This document shows, piece by piece, positions 42,575 to 51,888 of a stretch of 64,000 nucleotides of DNA. The notes under the pieces were generated by a model. That model saw nothing but the letters and a program-made list of their open reading frames with translations, ran no database searches and was not told the origin of the DNA. The stretch comes from Parapedobacter deserti (GTDB taxonomy: Bacteria; Bacteroidota; Bacteroidia; Sphingobacteriales; Sphingobacteriaceae). Numbering within the stretch: position 1 is the stretch's first letter; each line of letters starts with the position of its first letter. A program made the position numbers and the translations under genes. Where the stretch lies: NCBI RefSeq assembly GCF_042646065.1, contig NZ_JBHRTA010000030.1, positions 248,001 through 312,000 on the forward strand, written 5' to 3'.

Positions 42575-44023
42575 ATGATTACTTTTTTTGTATGCGTATG
42601 CATTCTGGTACTGGGTTATTATACTTACGGACAGTTATGTGAACGGATTTTCGGTATTGACCGGGAGCGGCCTACACCCGCCACTGAGCTCGCTGATGGC
42701 GTAGATTATGTCGTGCTGCCAAGATGGAAGTCGTTTCTCATCCAATTTCTGAACATCGCAGGACTTGGACCGATTTTCGGAGCGGTGGCCGGGGCCATGT
42801 GGGGGCCGGTCGCTTTCATCTGGATCGTGCTGGGTACTTTGATCGCCGGGGGTGTGCACGACTATTTTTCGGGCATGCTGTCGCTCCGCCACGGCGGAAA
42901 GAGCTTCACCGAAATAACCGGGCGGTATTTAGGTGCCCCACTTATGCAGTTGATGCGGGTATTGACCTTTGTGCTGCTGATCATGGTCGGCACCGTGTTT
43001 TTTGTGGGACCGGCGCAGATCTTGGCTGATCTCACCGTAGGCGGGATGTCTGTTGCCGTCTGGTCGTGCGTCATCCTCTTTTATTATATACTGTCAACGG
43101 TGCTGCCGATCGATCAGGTTATCGGTCGATTCTATCCGATATTCGGCGGTGTGTTCCTGCTCATGACGGTAGCGCTCGGTGTGGCGATGGTCTATGGCGG
43201 GCTGCCGGTGCCGGAGTGGTCGGCAGGGATCCTATCAACCAACCAGCACATCCATCCCGAAAAATTTCCCGTGTTTCCGATGCTGTTTGTCACGGTGGCT
43301 TGCGGTGCCATCTCAGGATTCCACGCGACCCAGTCGCCGCTGATTGCTCGTTGTCTCCGCCACGAAGGCCAGGGCAGGAGCGTATTCTATGGCACCATGG
43401 TAACCGAAGGTGTGGTAGCCATGATCTGGGCCGCAATCAGCATGAGCTACTTCGGCGGTGTCCGGGAATTAAACCTGTTTATGGATGAACGCGCCGGCAA
43501 CGCGGCCATAGCGGTGAATGAGCTCTGTACCGGTTTGTTGGGCCGATTGGGTGGTCTACTCGCAATCATCGGTGTGGTGGTTGCACCGGTCACCTCCGGG
43601 GATACAGCGTTTCGCAGCGCGCGGCTGCTGCTGGCTGATATTTTTAAGGTCAGCCAAAAAGCGATCAGAAACCGGTTGGCACTCGCTTTGCCGATGTTTG
43701 CCGTGGCCTACACCATCAGTATGATGGATTTTGCGGTCATCTGGCGTTACTTCGCGTGGACTAATCAGACACTGGCGACTGTGGTGCTGTGGACCGTTAC
43801 GGCTTACCTGATCCGCGCAGGCAAAAATTACTGGATCGCCTTGGTGCCGGCAGTGTTTATGACCAACGTGGTCGTGGCTTACCTATTGATTGCACCTGAA
43901 GGCTTTTCGATGCCGCACGCGGTCTCGTATCTGTGTGGCTTGTTGATCAGTACCGCACTGTTGCTCTACACTTTTCTCTACATTTATCGGAAAGGAAAAC
44001 GTCCGGTTTCGGTGCGACCGTAG
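42575..44023 (+). CDS. CstA-family carbon starvation transporter, short form
   Basis: The 482-residue multi-span membrane protein starts at the ATG 42575 (MITFFVCVCILVLGYYTYG); a GTG at 42551 would add eight residues. CstA signatures are RPTPATELADGVDYVVLPRWKSFLIQFLNIAGLGPIFGAVAGAMWGP in the first third, VACGAISGFHATQSPLIARCL in the middle and VAPVTSGDTAFRSARLL further on. It is much shorter than Escherichia coli CstA (about 700 residues), as usual for Bacteroidota members. Known CstA proteins take up pyruvate or peptides. The substrate here is unknown. A cytochrome-containing dehydrogenase starts 32 bases downstream, which is an unusual partner. Confidence 0.92.
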   Translation: MITFFVCVCILVLGYYTYGQLCERIFGIDRERPTPATELADGVDYVVLPRWKSFLIQFLNIAGLGPIFGAVAGAMWGPVAFIWIVLGTLIAGGVHDYFSGMLSLRHGGKSFTEITGRYLGAPLMQLMRVLTFVLLIMVGTVFFVGPAQILADLTVGGMSVAVWSCVILFYYILSTVLPIDQVIGRFYPIFGGVFLLMTVALGVAMVYGGLPVPEWSAGILSTNQHIHPEKFPVFPMLFVTVACGAISGFHATQSPLIARCLRHEGQGRSVFYGTMVTEGVVAMIWAAISMSYFGGVRELNLFMDERAGNAAIAVNELCTGLLGRLGGLLAIIGVVVAPVTSGDTAFRSARLLLADIFKVSQKAIRNRLALALPMFAVAYTISMMDFAVIWRYFAWTNQTLATVVLWTVTAYLIRAGKNYWIALVPAVFMTNVVVAYLLIAPEGFSMPHAVSYLCGLLISTALLLYTFLYIYRKGKRPVSVRP

Positions 44024-44055
44024 GATGTCTCCACTTATTTTCCCAAATTTGGCGC

Positions 44056-46305
44056 GTGGAAAATAAAAATCTAGTGTTCCTGATAATTGTTTGTTGGCTA
44101 GGTCTCCAATGCCAAAGCCCACAACGCGACGGGGTGTTATCTCCCGAAGCTTCGTTGAAGGCGATGGAAGTGGAAAAAGGGTTCGAGGTTGAGCTGGTCG
44201 CTTCCGAGCCGCTGGTCGTTGCTCCGGTGGCGATGGCCTTTGACGGACAAGGACGGATGTGGGTGGTCGAGATGACGGGTTATATGCCGGATACGCTGGG
44301 TTCAGGGGAAGAGCTGCCGGTAGGCAAAATCGTTATTCTTGAGGACAAAAACGGAAATGGTAAAGCAGATAAGCGGACGATCTTCTTGGATTCACTAATC
44401 ATGCCGCGTGCCATCTGCCTGATCGGTGGCGGGATATTGGTAGCCGAGCCGCCCAACCTGTGGTATTATGAAATAGTCGATGACCGGCCGCAAAACAAGC
44501 AATTGGTAGACAGTGCCTATGCCGACGGCGGGAATGTGGAGCACCAACCGAACGGGCTTTTAAGAGGCCTGGACAACTGGATATACAGTGCCAAATACGA
44601 TTGGCGGTACCGCAGGTTTCAGGATGGGACATGGGCAAAAGAAAAAACGCACTTCCGCGGACAGTGGGGCATCAGCCAGGATGATTGGGGGCGGCTTTAT
44701 TACAATGATAATTCCAGCAACCTTTGGGGGGACTATTTTCCACCGGGTCTCGGCGCCGGCAACGCGAATCAGCGCAAGGTAGCGGGCTATGGGGTTACCA
44801 TCGTGGCCGATAAGCGTGTTTACCCCATTCACCCTACTCCTGGTGTAAATCGCGGGTACATGGAAGGGGTGCTTGACAGCACCGGTCGCTTGGTTAACTT
44901 TACTGCGGCGTGTGGCCCATTGGTCTACCGCGGCGGAGTCATCAAAGGCTTAAATGCTTTTGTAGCCGAACCGTCGGCCAACCTGATTAAGCGGAATGTG
45001 TTGGATACTGCGGGCTATCGGACAACGGGCAAGCAAGCCTATCAAGGCAGGGAATTTCTCGCCAGCAGCGACGAACGGTTTAGGCCGGTAAACCTTTTTG
45101 ATGGGCCCGACGGATCCCTTTACGTCATCGACATGTATCGCGGTATCATCCAGCATAGCACCTATCTCACACCTTATCTTAAAGACGAAATTGAAGCGCG
45201 TGGACTGACCCGGCCACTGGGAATGGGCAGGATCTACCGGGTGTTCCCCAAATCCGCCGCGCGCGACAGGGTGACGATTCCCGAACGGACGGATTCATTA
45301 ATCGCGCTGTTGGGGCATCCCAACGGCTGGGTCCGGGATCAAGCGCAGCATGCATTGATAGACCGCCGTCAAAAGGATGCTTTAACAGGACTGCGTAGCG
45401 TCCTTATTGGCAAACATAGCCCCCTGCAGGTCATCCATGCCCTGTGGACAATAGAAGGGTTGGGTGAGTTGACGGTGGCTGATATCCGGGCGGCGCTGAA
45501 TCACGACCGTTGGGAAGTCCGATCGCAGGCATTGGTTGCGCTAACGTCATTGGGCGGGAATGCTGCTGGGCAGCTGATAGCGCTAATGGAAGCCCACCTG
45601 GCACCGACTGATACCCTGCTTGCACCTTACGCCACATTGGCCCTGGCGTCGCTGGCGTCAGCCGATCGCGCGACAGCCGCGCCTGTCCTTGAAAGATGGG
45701 CCCTTGACCATCCAGACAACCCGTACGTCGCCGACGCGGCGATCAGTGGCTTAGCAGGATATGAAGAGCAGTTCTTGCGAAAAGCCGCTATACAATTACA
45801 GGATACATCTGCCGTCCTATACCGGCGTATATCATCTGTGATCGATCAGATCCGGGGCAAAGCCGCGGGCGGTAATCAGGCCTCGTTAGCTAGAAAATAT
45901 CCCGAGGGCATGACATTGTTCCGGACGGCTTGCCAGCCCTGCCATGGCGAAAACGGAGAAGGTGTCGCATCCGTCGCCCCGCCACTTGCCGGATCAGAGT
46001 GGGTACAAGGTAACAAAGAGCGGCTGGTTGCTTTGGTGTTGTACGGACTCACTGGGCCCGTAGATGTCGCAGGACGCACGTATAAAGCTCCCGATGTAAG
46101 TGGCGAGATGCCCGGTATCGCGCATAATACAGCCATCGGGGATGAAGACCTTGCCGAATTGCTGAGTTATATCCGCAATGCTTGGGGAAATAATGCGGAC
46201 GATGAAGTGTTGCCGGAAGATCTGGGCAAAGTCCGCTCGGAGTTTGGCGACCGGACAAAACCATTCACTCAACAGGAGCTGTTCGTGTTGTTCGGAAAGG
46301 ACTAA
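44056..46305 (+). CDS. PVC-type dehydrogenase lipoprotein with C-terminal cytochrome c
   Basis: The preferred start is the GTG at 44056, which gives a lipoprotein signal with Cys19 (IIVCWLGLQC) and 749 residues; longer frames overlap the upstream CstA-type gene. The dehydrogenase propeller starts at about residue 35 (VEKGFEVELVASEPLVVAPVAMAFDGQGRMWVVE, DKNGNGKADKRTIF), HEAT-like repeats cover about 415-600, and a class I cytochrome c domain follows with CQPCH (Cys626, Cys629, His630) and a likely axial Met in SGEMPGIAH. It is the third such dehydrogenase in the window and the only one with haem instead of copper. It probably oxidises a sugar-type substrate and passes electrons towards the respiratory chain. 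Two in-frame options for the start leave some uncertainty. Confidence 0.88.
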   Translation: MENKNLVFLIIVCWLGLQCQSPQRDGVLSPEASLKAMEVEKGFEVELVASEPLVVAPVAMAFDGQGRMWVVEMTGYMPDTLGSGEELPVGKIVILEDKNGNGKADKRTIFLDSLIMPRAICLIGGGILVAEPPNLWYYEIVDDRPQNKQLVDSAYADGGNVEHQPNGLLRGLDNWIYSAKYDWRYRRFQDGTWAKEKTHFRGQWGISQDDWGRLYYNDNSSNLWGDYFPPGLGAGNANQRKVAGYGVTIVADKRVYPIHPTPGVNRGYMEGVLDSTGRLVNFTAACGPLVYRGGVIKGLNAFVAEPSANLIKRNVLDTAGYRTTGKQAYQGREFLASSDERFRPVNLFDGPDGSLYVIDMYRGIIQHSTYLTPYLKDEIEARGLTRPLGMGRIYRVFPKSAARDRVTIPERTDSLIALLGHPNGWVRDQAQHALIDRRQKDALTGLRSVLIGKHSPLQVIHALWTIEGLGELTVADIRAALNHDRWEVRSQALVALTSLGGNAAGQLIALMEAHLAPTDTLLAPYATLALASLASADRATAAPVLERWALDHPDNPYVADAAISGLAGYEEQFLRKAAIQLQDTSAVLYRRISSVIDQIRGKAAGGNQASLARKYPEGMTLFRTACQPCHGENGEGVASVAPPLAGSEWVQGNKERLVALVLYGLTGPVDVAGRTYKAPDVSGEMPGIAHNTAIGDEDLAELLSYIRNAWGNNADDEVLPEDLGKVRSEFGDRTKPFTQQELFVLFGKD

Positions 46306-46322
46306 TCAGATAGTTGTAGCGT

Positions 46323-47759
46323 TTATACGTCGAAAGTTTTCCAACGCCCTTTGCTGAACAACCATAGTGAAAATATACCAACGGCGGTTTCCGAAATGAA
46401 CACGCCCCAGAATACGCCGGAATGCTGCCACCCCAGCGTGATGGCCAGAAAATATGAGAGTGGAATCTGGATCAGCCAGAAAAATACCAGGTTGATCTTC
46501 GTCGGTGTACGGGTATCCCCGGCACCGTTGAACGCCTGCACAGACACCATCCACCAGCCGTATACAAAAAAGGAATAGGAGAGGATGCGCAGCCATTCGG
46601 CACCAATGGCAACCACTTGGGCTTCCTGCGTAAACATGCGCATCAACGACTCGTTGTAAAAGAAATAGATAAACGAAACGCCAACGAGGAAGATCATGTT
46701 GTAAAACCCGATTTTCCATACACTTGATTCCGCACGTTCAGGGTGTCCGGCACCGAGGTTTTGCCCTACCAGGGCCGCTGCAGCATTGGATAAACCCCAA
46801 GCGGGCATCATCGTAAACATCATGATACGCATGGCAACTGTAGCCCCGGCAACGGCCTCGCTTCCGACGTCGGCCAGGATACGCATCAGGAATATCCAAG
46901 AGGTCATCATGACTAACATCTGGCCAATACCGCCGATGGAGGTACGGAGAATACTGCCCAGGGTTTTGGCGTGGAGATAGAGGTGTTTACGCATGACACG
47001 GATATGTTTCCCACCACGGAAGAGGGTCCAGCATTGGATCAGCACGCCGGCCGCTCTGCCAATATTGGTAGCAATAGCGGCGCCCTCAATGCCCAACGCC
47101 GGGATGGGGCCCCATCCGAAAATCAGCAGTGGGTCGAGCAAGATGTTGAGTCCATTGGCAATCCAGAGTACCCGCATGGCGATGGCCGCATCCCCGGCTC
47201 CGCGGAAGACGGCATTCAGAAGGAAAAGTAACACGATTACGACATTTCCGCCAAGCATCCATTGGGTATACCGATACCCATGTTCAATGGCCCAGGCATC
47301 GGCACCCATCAGCGCCAGTAGGTCTTTGGCGAAATAAATACCCACGACGGCAAAGGGAAGTGATGCCAGCACGGCGATAAACACGGCCTGTATCGCAGTG
47401 ATGCCAGCCGCTTCTTTATCTTTCTCCCCGATACGCCGCGCCACAATGGCGGTCACTGCTGTGGATAGTCCCATGGCAACGGAGTACAAGAGATACAAAT
47501 ACGTTTCCGTAAGGCCGACAGCCGATATGGCTGAAGCACCCAATTTGGCAACAAAGTATATGTCCGCCACGGCGAAGGTAGACTCCATCACCAACTCCAG
47601 AATCATGGGCACGGAAAGCAAAAAAATGGCTTTCCTCAACGGGATTTTTGTATAATCTGCCTCAGTGCCCCGAATGGCGTCTTTCAAGGCTGCCCATAGG
47701 GACTGCTTGGGAGGATTCGGTAATTGCGCTGCCGTACTGGTAGTCTGCTCGTTCGCCAT
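46323..47759 (-). CDS. MATE family efflux transporter
   Basis: The start at 47759 (MANEQTTSTAAQLPN) gives 478 residues; a longer frame would run into the promoter region. The protein has about 12 membrane spans in two matching halves. MATE-type features include AIFLLSVPMILELVMESTFAVADIYFVAKLGASAISAVGL at the first span, VGLTETYLYLLYSVAMGLSTAVTAIVARRIGEKDKEAA and, in the second half, GLSNAAAALVGQNLGAGHPERAE. It exports organic cations or metabolites by Na+ or H+ exchange in the inner membrane. The substrate is unknown. It is divergent from dgoA, with 174 bases between the starts. Confidence 0.94.
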   Translation of the reverse strand: MANEQTTSTAAQLPNPPKQSLWAALKDAIRGTEADYTKIPLRKAIFLLSVPMILELVMESTFAVADIYFVAKLGASAISAVGLTETYLYLLYSVAMGLSTAVTAIVARRIGEKDKEAAGITAIQAVFIAVLASLPFAVVGIYFAKDLLALMGADAWAIEHGYRYTQWMLGGNVVIVLLFLLNAVFRGAGDAAIAMRVLWIANGLNILLDPLLIFGWGPIPALGIEGAAIATNIGRAAGVLIQCWTLFRGGKHIRVMRKHLYLHAKTLGSILRTSIGGIGQMLVMMTSWIFLMRILADVGSEAVAGATVAMRIMMFTMMPAWGLSNAAAALVGQNLGAGHPERAESSVWKIGFYNMIFLVGVSFIYFFYNESLMRMFTQEAQVVAIGAEWLRILSYSFFVYGWWMVSVQAFNGAGDTRTPTKINLVFFWLIQIPLSYFLAITLGWQHSGVFWGVFISETAVGIFSLWLFSKGRWKTFDV

Positions 47760-47782
47760 ATATAATGCTGTGATGTCGGCTG

Positions 47783-47790
47783 CAAAAATA
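47783..47790 (-). promoter_or_regulatory. putative -7 element (TATTTTTG) for the MATE gene
   Basis: On the minus strand TATTTTTG matches TAnnTTTG exactly, 23 bases before the ATG at 47759. It supports that start over the longer upstream frame. Confidence 0.45.
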
Positions 47791-47920
47791 ACATAAGCTG
47801 CACACACGGATGTGGTACATTCATGACATTTTACATGGCAATACACGACAAGGTGCAATGACGATGTACCCGGCAGGCCAGTTAACTTAAGGATGTGAGC
47901 CAAAAACAGTATGTTTTTTT

Positions 47921-47928
47921 TACATTTG
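47921..47928 (+). promoter_or_regulatory. putative -7 element (TACATTTG) abutting the dgoA start
   Basis: A perfect TAnnTTTG match ends five bases before the ATG at 47934. It overlaps an upstream frame extension, so it supports 47934 as the start and predicts a leaderless or very short leader. Confidence 0.48.
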
Positions 47929-47933
47929 CCATT

Positions 47934-48557
47934 ATGTCAACGTTATCAAAGATCAAAGAATATCCGATTATCGCGATCATCAGGGGACTTCACCCCGACC
48001 ATGTGGTGGAAGTTGCCGAAGCGTTGTATGTAGGCGGCATACAGGTGCTGGAGGTAACGATGAATTCGCAAGAGCCGCTGGCAGCCATTCGGCGATTGTC
48101 CGAGATCATGGGCGAACGGATGGTTATCGGTGCCGGAACGGTATTGGATACCCAGACGGTAAAAGCTACCGTGGCGGCGGGTGCACGGTTCATCCTTTCT
48201 CCGGTAGTGGACGCAGACGTCATTAAAGCGACCAAAGACGCAGGTGCGGTCAGTATTCCGGGGGCGTTCACGCCTACGGAAATTTATAGTGCATATAAGC
48301 ATGGAGCGGATATCGTAAAAGTGTTTCCTGCTACCTCACCGGCTTATATCAGGGCTATAAGCGGGCCGTTTCCGCAGATACCACTGCTGCCTTCAGGGGG
48401 GCTTACACCGCAGAACATCAACGGCTTTAAACAGGCAGGCGCCGTTGCTTTTGGCGTAGGCAGCACATTGGTCGATACAGCGCAACCTATCACGGCAGGA
48501 TACTTACAGCAATTGACCGATAAGGCCCGTGACTTCGTTGCGGCTATTGCCGATTAA
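47934..48557 (+). CDS. dgoA: 2-dehydro-3-deoxy-6-phosphogalactonate/gluconate aldolase
   Basis: The 207-residue class I aldolase of the KDPG/KDPGal family has the Schiff-base Lys129 in VKVFPA, Glu40 in VLEVTMNS, Arg17 in IIRG and Thr-Pro (112-113) in GAFTPTE, plus the phosphate-binding LPSGGLT. It splits 2-keto-3-deoxy-6-phospho-sugar acid to pyruvate and glyceraldehyde 3-phosphate in the cytoplasm. The family alone cannot separate KDPG from KDPGal use; the following dgoD and dgoK genes favour the galactonate pathway. The start at 47934 is preferred over an upstream in-frame ATG-less extension. dgoD begins 57 bases downstream. Confidence 0.9.
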   Translation: MSTLSKIKEYPIIAIIRGLHPDHVVEVAEALYVGGIQVLEVTMNSQEPLAAIRRLSEIMGERMVIGAGTVLDTQTVKATVAAGARFILSPVVDADVIKATKDAGAVSIPGAFTPTEIYSAYKHGADIVKVFPATSPAYIRAISGPFPQIPLLPSGGLTPQNINGFKQAGAVAFGVGSTLVDTAQPITAGYLQQLTDKARDFVAAIAD

Positions 48558-48614
48558 TGAGCCATTTGCAACAGGCGAACAAGCTTCATCACCGACAAAA
48601 ACAGATTTATACAG

Positions 48615-49763
48615 ATGAAAATTAAATCCTACGACCTATTCCAGGTTCCGCCACGTTGGCTATTCCTGAAAATTGAAACGGATGAGGGGATCACCGGCTG
48701 GGGCGAGCCAGTAATCGAAGGTAAGGCAGCGACGGTGAAAAGGGCGGTCGATGAGCTGATGACTTACTTGGTGGGCAAAGATCCGATGGCGATAGAAGAT
48801 CATTGGAACGTGATGTACCGAGCCGGATTTTATCGCGGAGGTCCCATTTTGATGAGCGCAATTGCCGGCGTCGACCAGGCATTATGGGATATAAAAGGCA
48901 AATACTACCAGGCGCCGATCCATCAACTGCTGGGCGGTAAGGCACGAGATAAGATGAAGGTCTATTCGTGGATCGGAGGGGATCGTCCGGCGGAAGTGGG
49001 ATTAGCGGCCAAACGCATGGCAGAAAATGGATTTCTCGCAGTCAAGATGAATGCTACGGAGGAGCTGCAATACGTTGACAGTTACAGCAAAATAGATGAA
49101 GCTGTGAAACGCATGGCGGCCGTCAGGGAAGCCGTGGGTGCAGACTTCGGCATCGGCGTCGATTTCCATGGACGGGTACATAAACCCATGGCCAAAATAC
49201 TCGCTAAGGAGCTCGAGCCCTATCGGCCGATGTTTATCGAAGAACCGGTGCTACCGGAAAACAACGAAGCGCTAAGGGAGATCGCCAATCATGTAGCTAT
49301 TCCTATCGCCACCGGTGAACGGATGTTTTCAAAATGGCAGTTCAAAGCGTTGTTGTGCGCAGGCTATGCCGATATCATCCAGCCGGATGTGTCTCATGCA
49401 GGCGGAATCACCGAATGTAAGAAAATCATTTCCATGGCTGAAGCGTTTGATGTGGCAGCTGCGCCACATTGCCCGCTTGGTCCGATCGCGTTGGCCGCAT
49501 GCCTGCAGGTCGATGCTACCTGCCATAACGCGTTTATACAGGAGCAAAGCCTCGGCATCCATTATAACCAAGGAAGCGATCTGTTGGATTACTTGGTTGA
49601 CAAGACTGTGTTTGAATACAAGGACGGGTACGTCAATATTCCGGAAAAACCGGGATTGGGCATCGAAATCAACGAAGCGTACGTTCGGAAGATGGCTGCT
49701 GTAGGCCATCAATGGCAAAATCCCGTTTGGCGGCATGTAGACGGTAGTATAGCAGAATGGTGA
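48615..49763 (+). CDS. dgoD: D-galactonate dehydratase
   Basis: The 382-residue enolase-superfamily enzyme has metal ligands Asp183, Glu209 and Glu235, with catalytic His185 and His285. These positions match the classical galactonate dehydratase numbering, and the flanking motifs VDFHGRVHKPMAK, FIEEPVLPENNEAL, IATGERMFSKWQF and AAAPHCPLGPIALAAC agree. It dehydrates D-galactonate to 2-keto-3-deoxygalactonate in the cytoplasm. dgoK follows three bases after its stop, so the two are in one operon. A role with a related aldonate is possible but the residue pattern favours galactonate. Confidence 0.93.
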   Translation: MKIKSYDLFQVPPRWLFLKIETDEGITGWGEPVIEGKAATVKRAVDELMTYLVGKDPMAIEDHWNVMYRAGFYRGGPILMSAIAGVDQALWDIKGKYYQAPIHQLLGGKARDKMKVYSWIGGDRPAEVGLAAKRMAENGFLAVKMNATEELQYVDSYSKIDEAVKRMAAVREAVGADFGIGVDFHGRVHKPMAKILAKELEPYRPMFIEEPVLPENNEALREIANHVAIPIATGERMFSKWQFKALLCAGYADIIQPDVSHAGGITECKKIISMAEAFDVAAAPHCPLGPIALAACLQVDATCHNAFIQEQSLGIHYNQGSDLLDYLVDKTVFEYKDGYVNIPEKPGLGIEINEAYVRKMAAVGHQWQNPVWRHVDGSIAEW

Positions 49764-49766
49764 GCG

Positions 49767-50720
49767 ATGGAAAAATTTCTAAGTTGCGACTGGGGGACAA
49801 GCACGTTCAGGCTGCGGCTGATCAACGCGGATAACCTCCGTGTGCTGGCCGAGACAACCCACGAATCCGGGATTGCTGACACGCACCGTCAATGGCTGCT
49901 GCAGCCTGAGGGTTCGCTGTCGCGCCGGGCATGCTATACAGCTGTTTTAAAGCAACGGCTGGATGAGCTTAGCCAAAGGGCTGGGATTGCACTGGATGAT
50001 ATCCCCATTGTGCTCTCAGGAATGGCCTCGTCGTCAATGGGCATGGTTGAACTCCCCTACAAATCACTCCCTTTTGATCTCGATGGCAGCGATTTGATCG
50101 TCGAGGCATTACCTAACTTGGATGTCAGCAACCCGATTTTTATGGTATCCGGTGCACGTACTGATCACGATGTCATGCGGGGAGAGGAAACCAAAGTATT
50201 GGGATGTTCGGCGATCGTGACGGAGAATAGCGATAAACAGCTCCTGATTCTTCCGGGTACGCATCCTAAACATATCATCGTGATAAGGCGCCAGGCGGTC
50301 GAGTTAGCGACCTACATGACAGGTGAATTCTTCGACCTGCTTTCGACCCATAGCGTGCTGTCGACCTCGGTAGAAGCTGGCGCGAATTTTGGTGACGCAG
50401 AAGCCCAGCGATGGTTTAGCGAGGGAGTCGAAGCCAGCCGTACATCCGGAATGCTCAAAGCCGCTTTTAAGGTAAGAACTAACGAATTGCTCAGACAGAT
50501 TCCCAAAACCCATAATTTCTATTATTTGAGCGGTATTTTGATCGGTTCGGAGTTACAGCACATCACGCCGGCAGTACCGGTCTACTTGATTGCTGGATCA
50601 ATGCACCGCGCCTTGTACAAGAAAGCACTGCAAATAATTGATGTGCCGATCGCAGGAGAGCTGGATGCCGACCTGGCGCTAATCAAAGGACAGCGGATGA
50701 TTTTGTCCCGGTTATCTTGA
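49767..50720 (+). CDS. dgoK: 2-dehydro-3-deoxygalactonokinase
   Basis: The 317-residue ASKHA-fold sugar-acid kinase has the N-terminal phosphate loop FLSCDWGTSTFRLRLI (4-19), then VLSGMASSSMGMVELPY, LILPGTHPKHI and the C-terminal IAGSMHRALYKKAL. It phosphorylates 2-keto-3-deoxygalactonate at C6 with ATP. It begins three bases after dgoD, completing a dgoA-dgoD-dgoK set. No galactonate transporter is seen beside it. The stop is 130 bases from the stop of the convergent LacI gene. Confidence 0.92.
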   Translation: MEKFLSCDWGTSTFRLRLINADNLRVLAETTHESGIADTHRQWLLQPEGSLSRRACYTAVLKQRLDELSQRAGIALDDIPIVLSGMASSSMGMVELPYKSLPFDLDGSDLIVEALPNLDVSNPIFMVSGARTDHDVMRGEETKVLGCSAIVTENSDKQLLILPGTHPKHIIVIRRQAVELATYMTGEFFDLLSTHSVLSTSVEAGANFGDAEAQRWFSEGVEASRTSGMLKAAFKVRTNELLRQIPKTHNFYYLSGILIGSELQHITPAVPVYLIAGSMHRALYKKALQIIDVPIAGELDADLALIKGQRMILSRLS

Positions 50721-50850
50721 CGACTTGAGCAGTGATAGCTTAAAATCAGGTACACCGATTGAAAAGCGTAAAAGATCGTGTTTTTCGTGGCTTGCACAGC
50801 CCTCGTCTGGAAAGATTAGCGCTCGAGAATAAAATGGAAAAGGGCTTTCT

Positions 50851-51876
50851 TTACCTTTGCTTAAGCGTGGAGAAAACCTGTAATTTACAAGGCAGTTTAA
50901 CAAGCTGGGGCTCATAGTCAGTCCGTGGGTGATTTACAAGGTCCAGCAAAAGTAAACCTGATTTTTGCCCAATTTCATAGGGTTGTTCTTTGAGTGAAGC
51001 GAGAGGTGGCCGCTCTAGATATTGGATCATCGGATTGGCGCCGTAGCCGATAAGCGCGATAGAGTCGGCTTTTGACGGAAATTCCCGCCGTAGACAGCTC
51101 AGCGCATCCAGCATGACCTGATCCTTAAAAGAAAGGATGGCCGTCGGCGGGGTGTTGAGCTGCATCAGTCGGCGCATGGCGTGGAAATTGCTTTCTTGGG
51201 TGAAGTCGCTTTCCTGAACGAGCGATTTATCAAACGGAATGCCGTGCTGAATCAAGCCATCACGATAGCCAAGAAAGCGGTCACGGCTGGTAGTCCAAAA
51301 AGAAGACGCATTGATGAAGCCAATCCGCTTATGACCTAGCGAAACGAAGTACGCAATGGCATCAATGGCACCGGCATATACGTCGCTGCAAACGCAATGA
51401 TATTCCTCATTAATGGGCTTCCGCATAAAGTATACGATGGGTATACCTGATCGCACGAACTCGTTGATGTGTGTGGTGTCGACCGTCTCACGGGATATGG
51501 CTATGATTAACCCGTCTACTCGGTTACTTTGCATGGTGAGTAAGAGTTCTTTTTCCCGTTGAAGGCTCTCATGACTCTGGCCGATTAGAACATTGTAGCC
51601 GTTATCATAGGCGAACTTCTCAAAGCCTTCCACTGCAGCCACGTAAAAATGGTCAAGCATGCTCGGTATCAGTATGCCCAGCGTGAATGATCGCTGCTGT
51701 TTAAAACGGATTGCCGTTTGGTTGGGAACGAAATGGAGTTGCTTGGCAAGCCTTTTGACACGTTCTTTAGTGACCACACCTATATTTGGGTGATCTCTCA
51801 GCGCCTTCGAAACGGTGGATGGAGAGAGTTTCAGTTCCGATGCAATATCCTTGATGGTAGCTCGTTTGTGGCCCAT
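50851..51876 (-). CDS. LacI-family transcriptional regulator
   Basis: The 341-residue protein has an N-terminal LacI helix-turn-helix (ATIKDIASELKLSPSTVSKALRDHP, residues 6-30) with the hinge helix near 45-60, and a periplasmic-binding-protein-like ligand domain (LGILIPSMLDHFYVAAVEGFEKFA, VDGLIIAIS, SLGHKRIGFINASSF, LKEQPYEIGQKSGLLLLDLV). It is convergent with the dgo genes and divergent from the isomerase/oxidoreductase pair at 52 kb, so it may control either or both; the divergent pair is the more usual target. The effector is likely a sugar or sugar acid. Operators were not identified. Confidence 0.93.
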   Translation of the reverse strand: MGHKRATIKDIASELKLSPSTVSKALRDHPNIGVVTKERVKRLAKQLHFVPNQTAIRFKQQRSFTLGILIPSMLDHFYVAAVEGFEKFAYDNGYNVLIGQSHESLQREKELLLTMQSNRVDGLIIAISRETVDTTHINEFVRSGIPIVYFMRKPINEEYHCVCSDVYAGAIDAIAYFVSLGHKRIGFINASSFWTTSRDRFLGYRDGLIQHGIPFDKSLVQESDFTQESNFHAMRRLMQLNTPPTAILSFKDQVMLDALSCLRREFPSKADSIALIGYGANPMIQYLERPPLASLKEQPYEIGQKSGLLLLDLVNHPRTDYEPQLVKLPCKLQVFSTLKQR

Positions 51877-51880
51877 TTGG

Positions 51881-51888
51881 CTAAGATA
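51881..51888 (-). promoter_or_regulatory. promoter-like CTTG-N19-TATCTTAG abutting the lacI-type start
   Basis: On the minus strand TATCTTAG (one mismatch to TAnnTTTG) has CTTG (51908-51911) exactly 19 bases upstream and ends four bases before the ATG at 51876. This predicts a leaderless transcript for the regulator. Confidence 0.45.

Noticed and set aside
50852..50859. TACCTTTG on the plus strand as a promoter
   Set aside because: It is inside the 3' end of the minus-strand LacI gene and no plus-strand gene follows within 1 kb.
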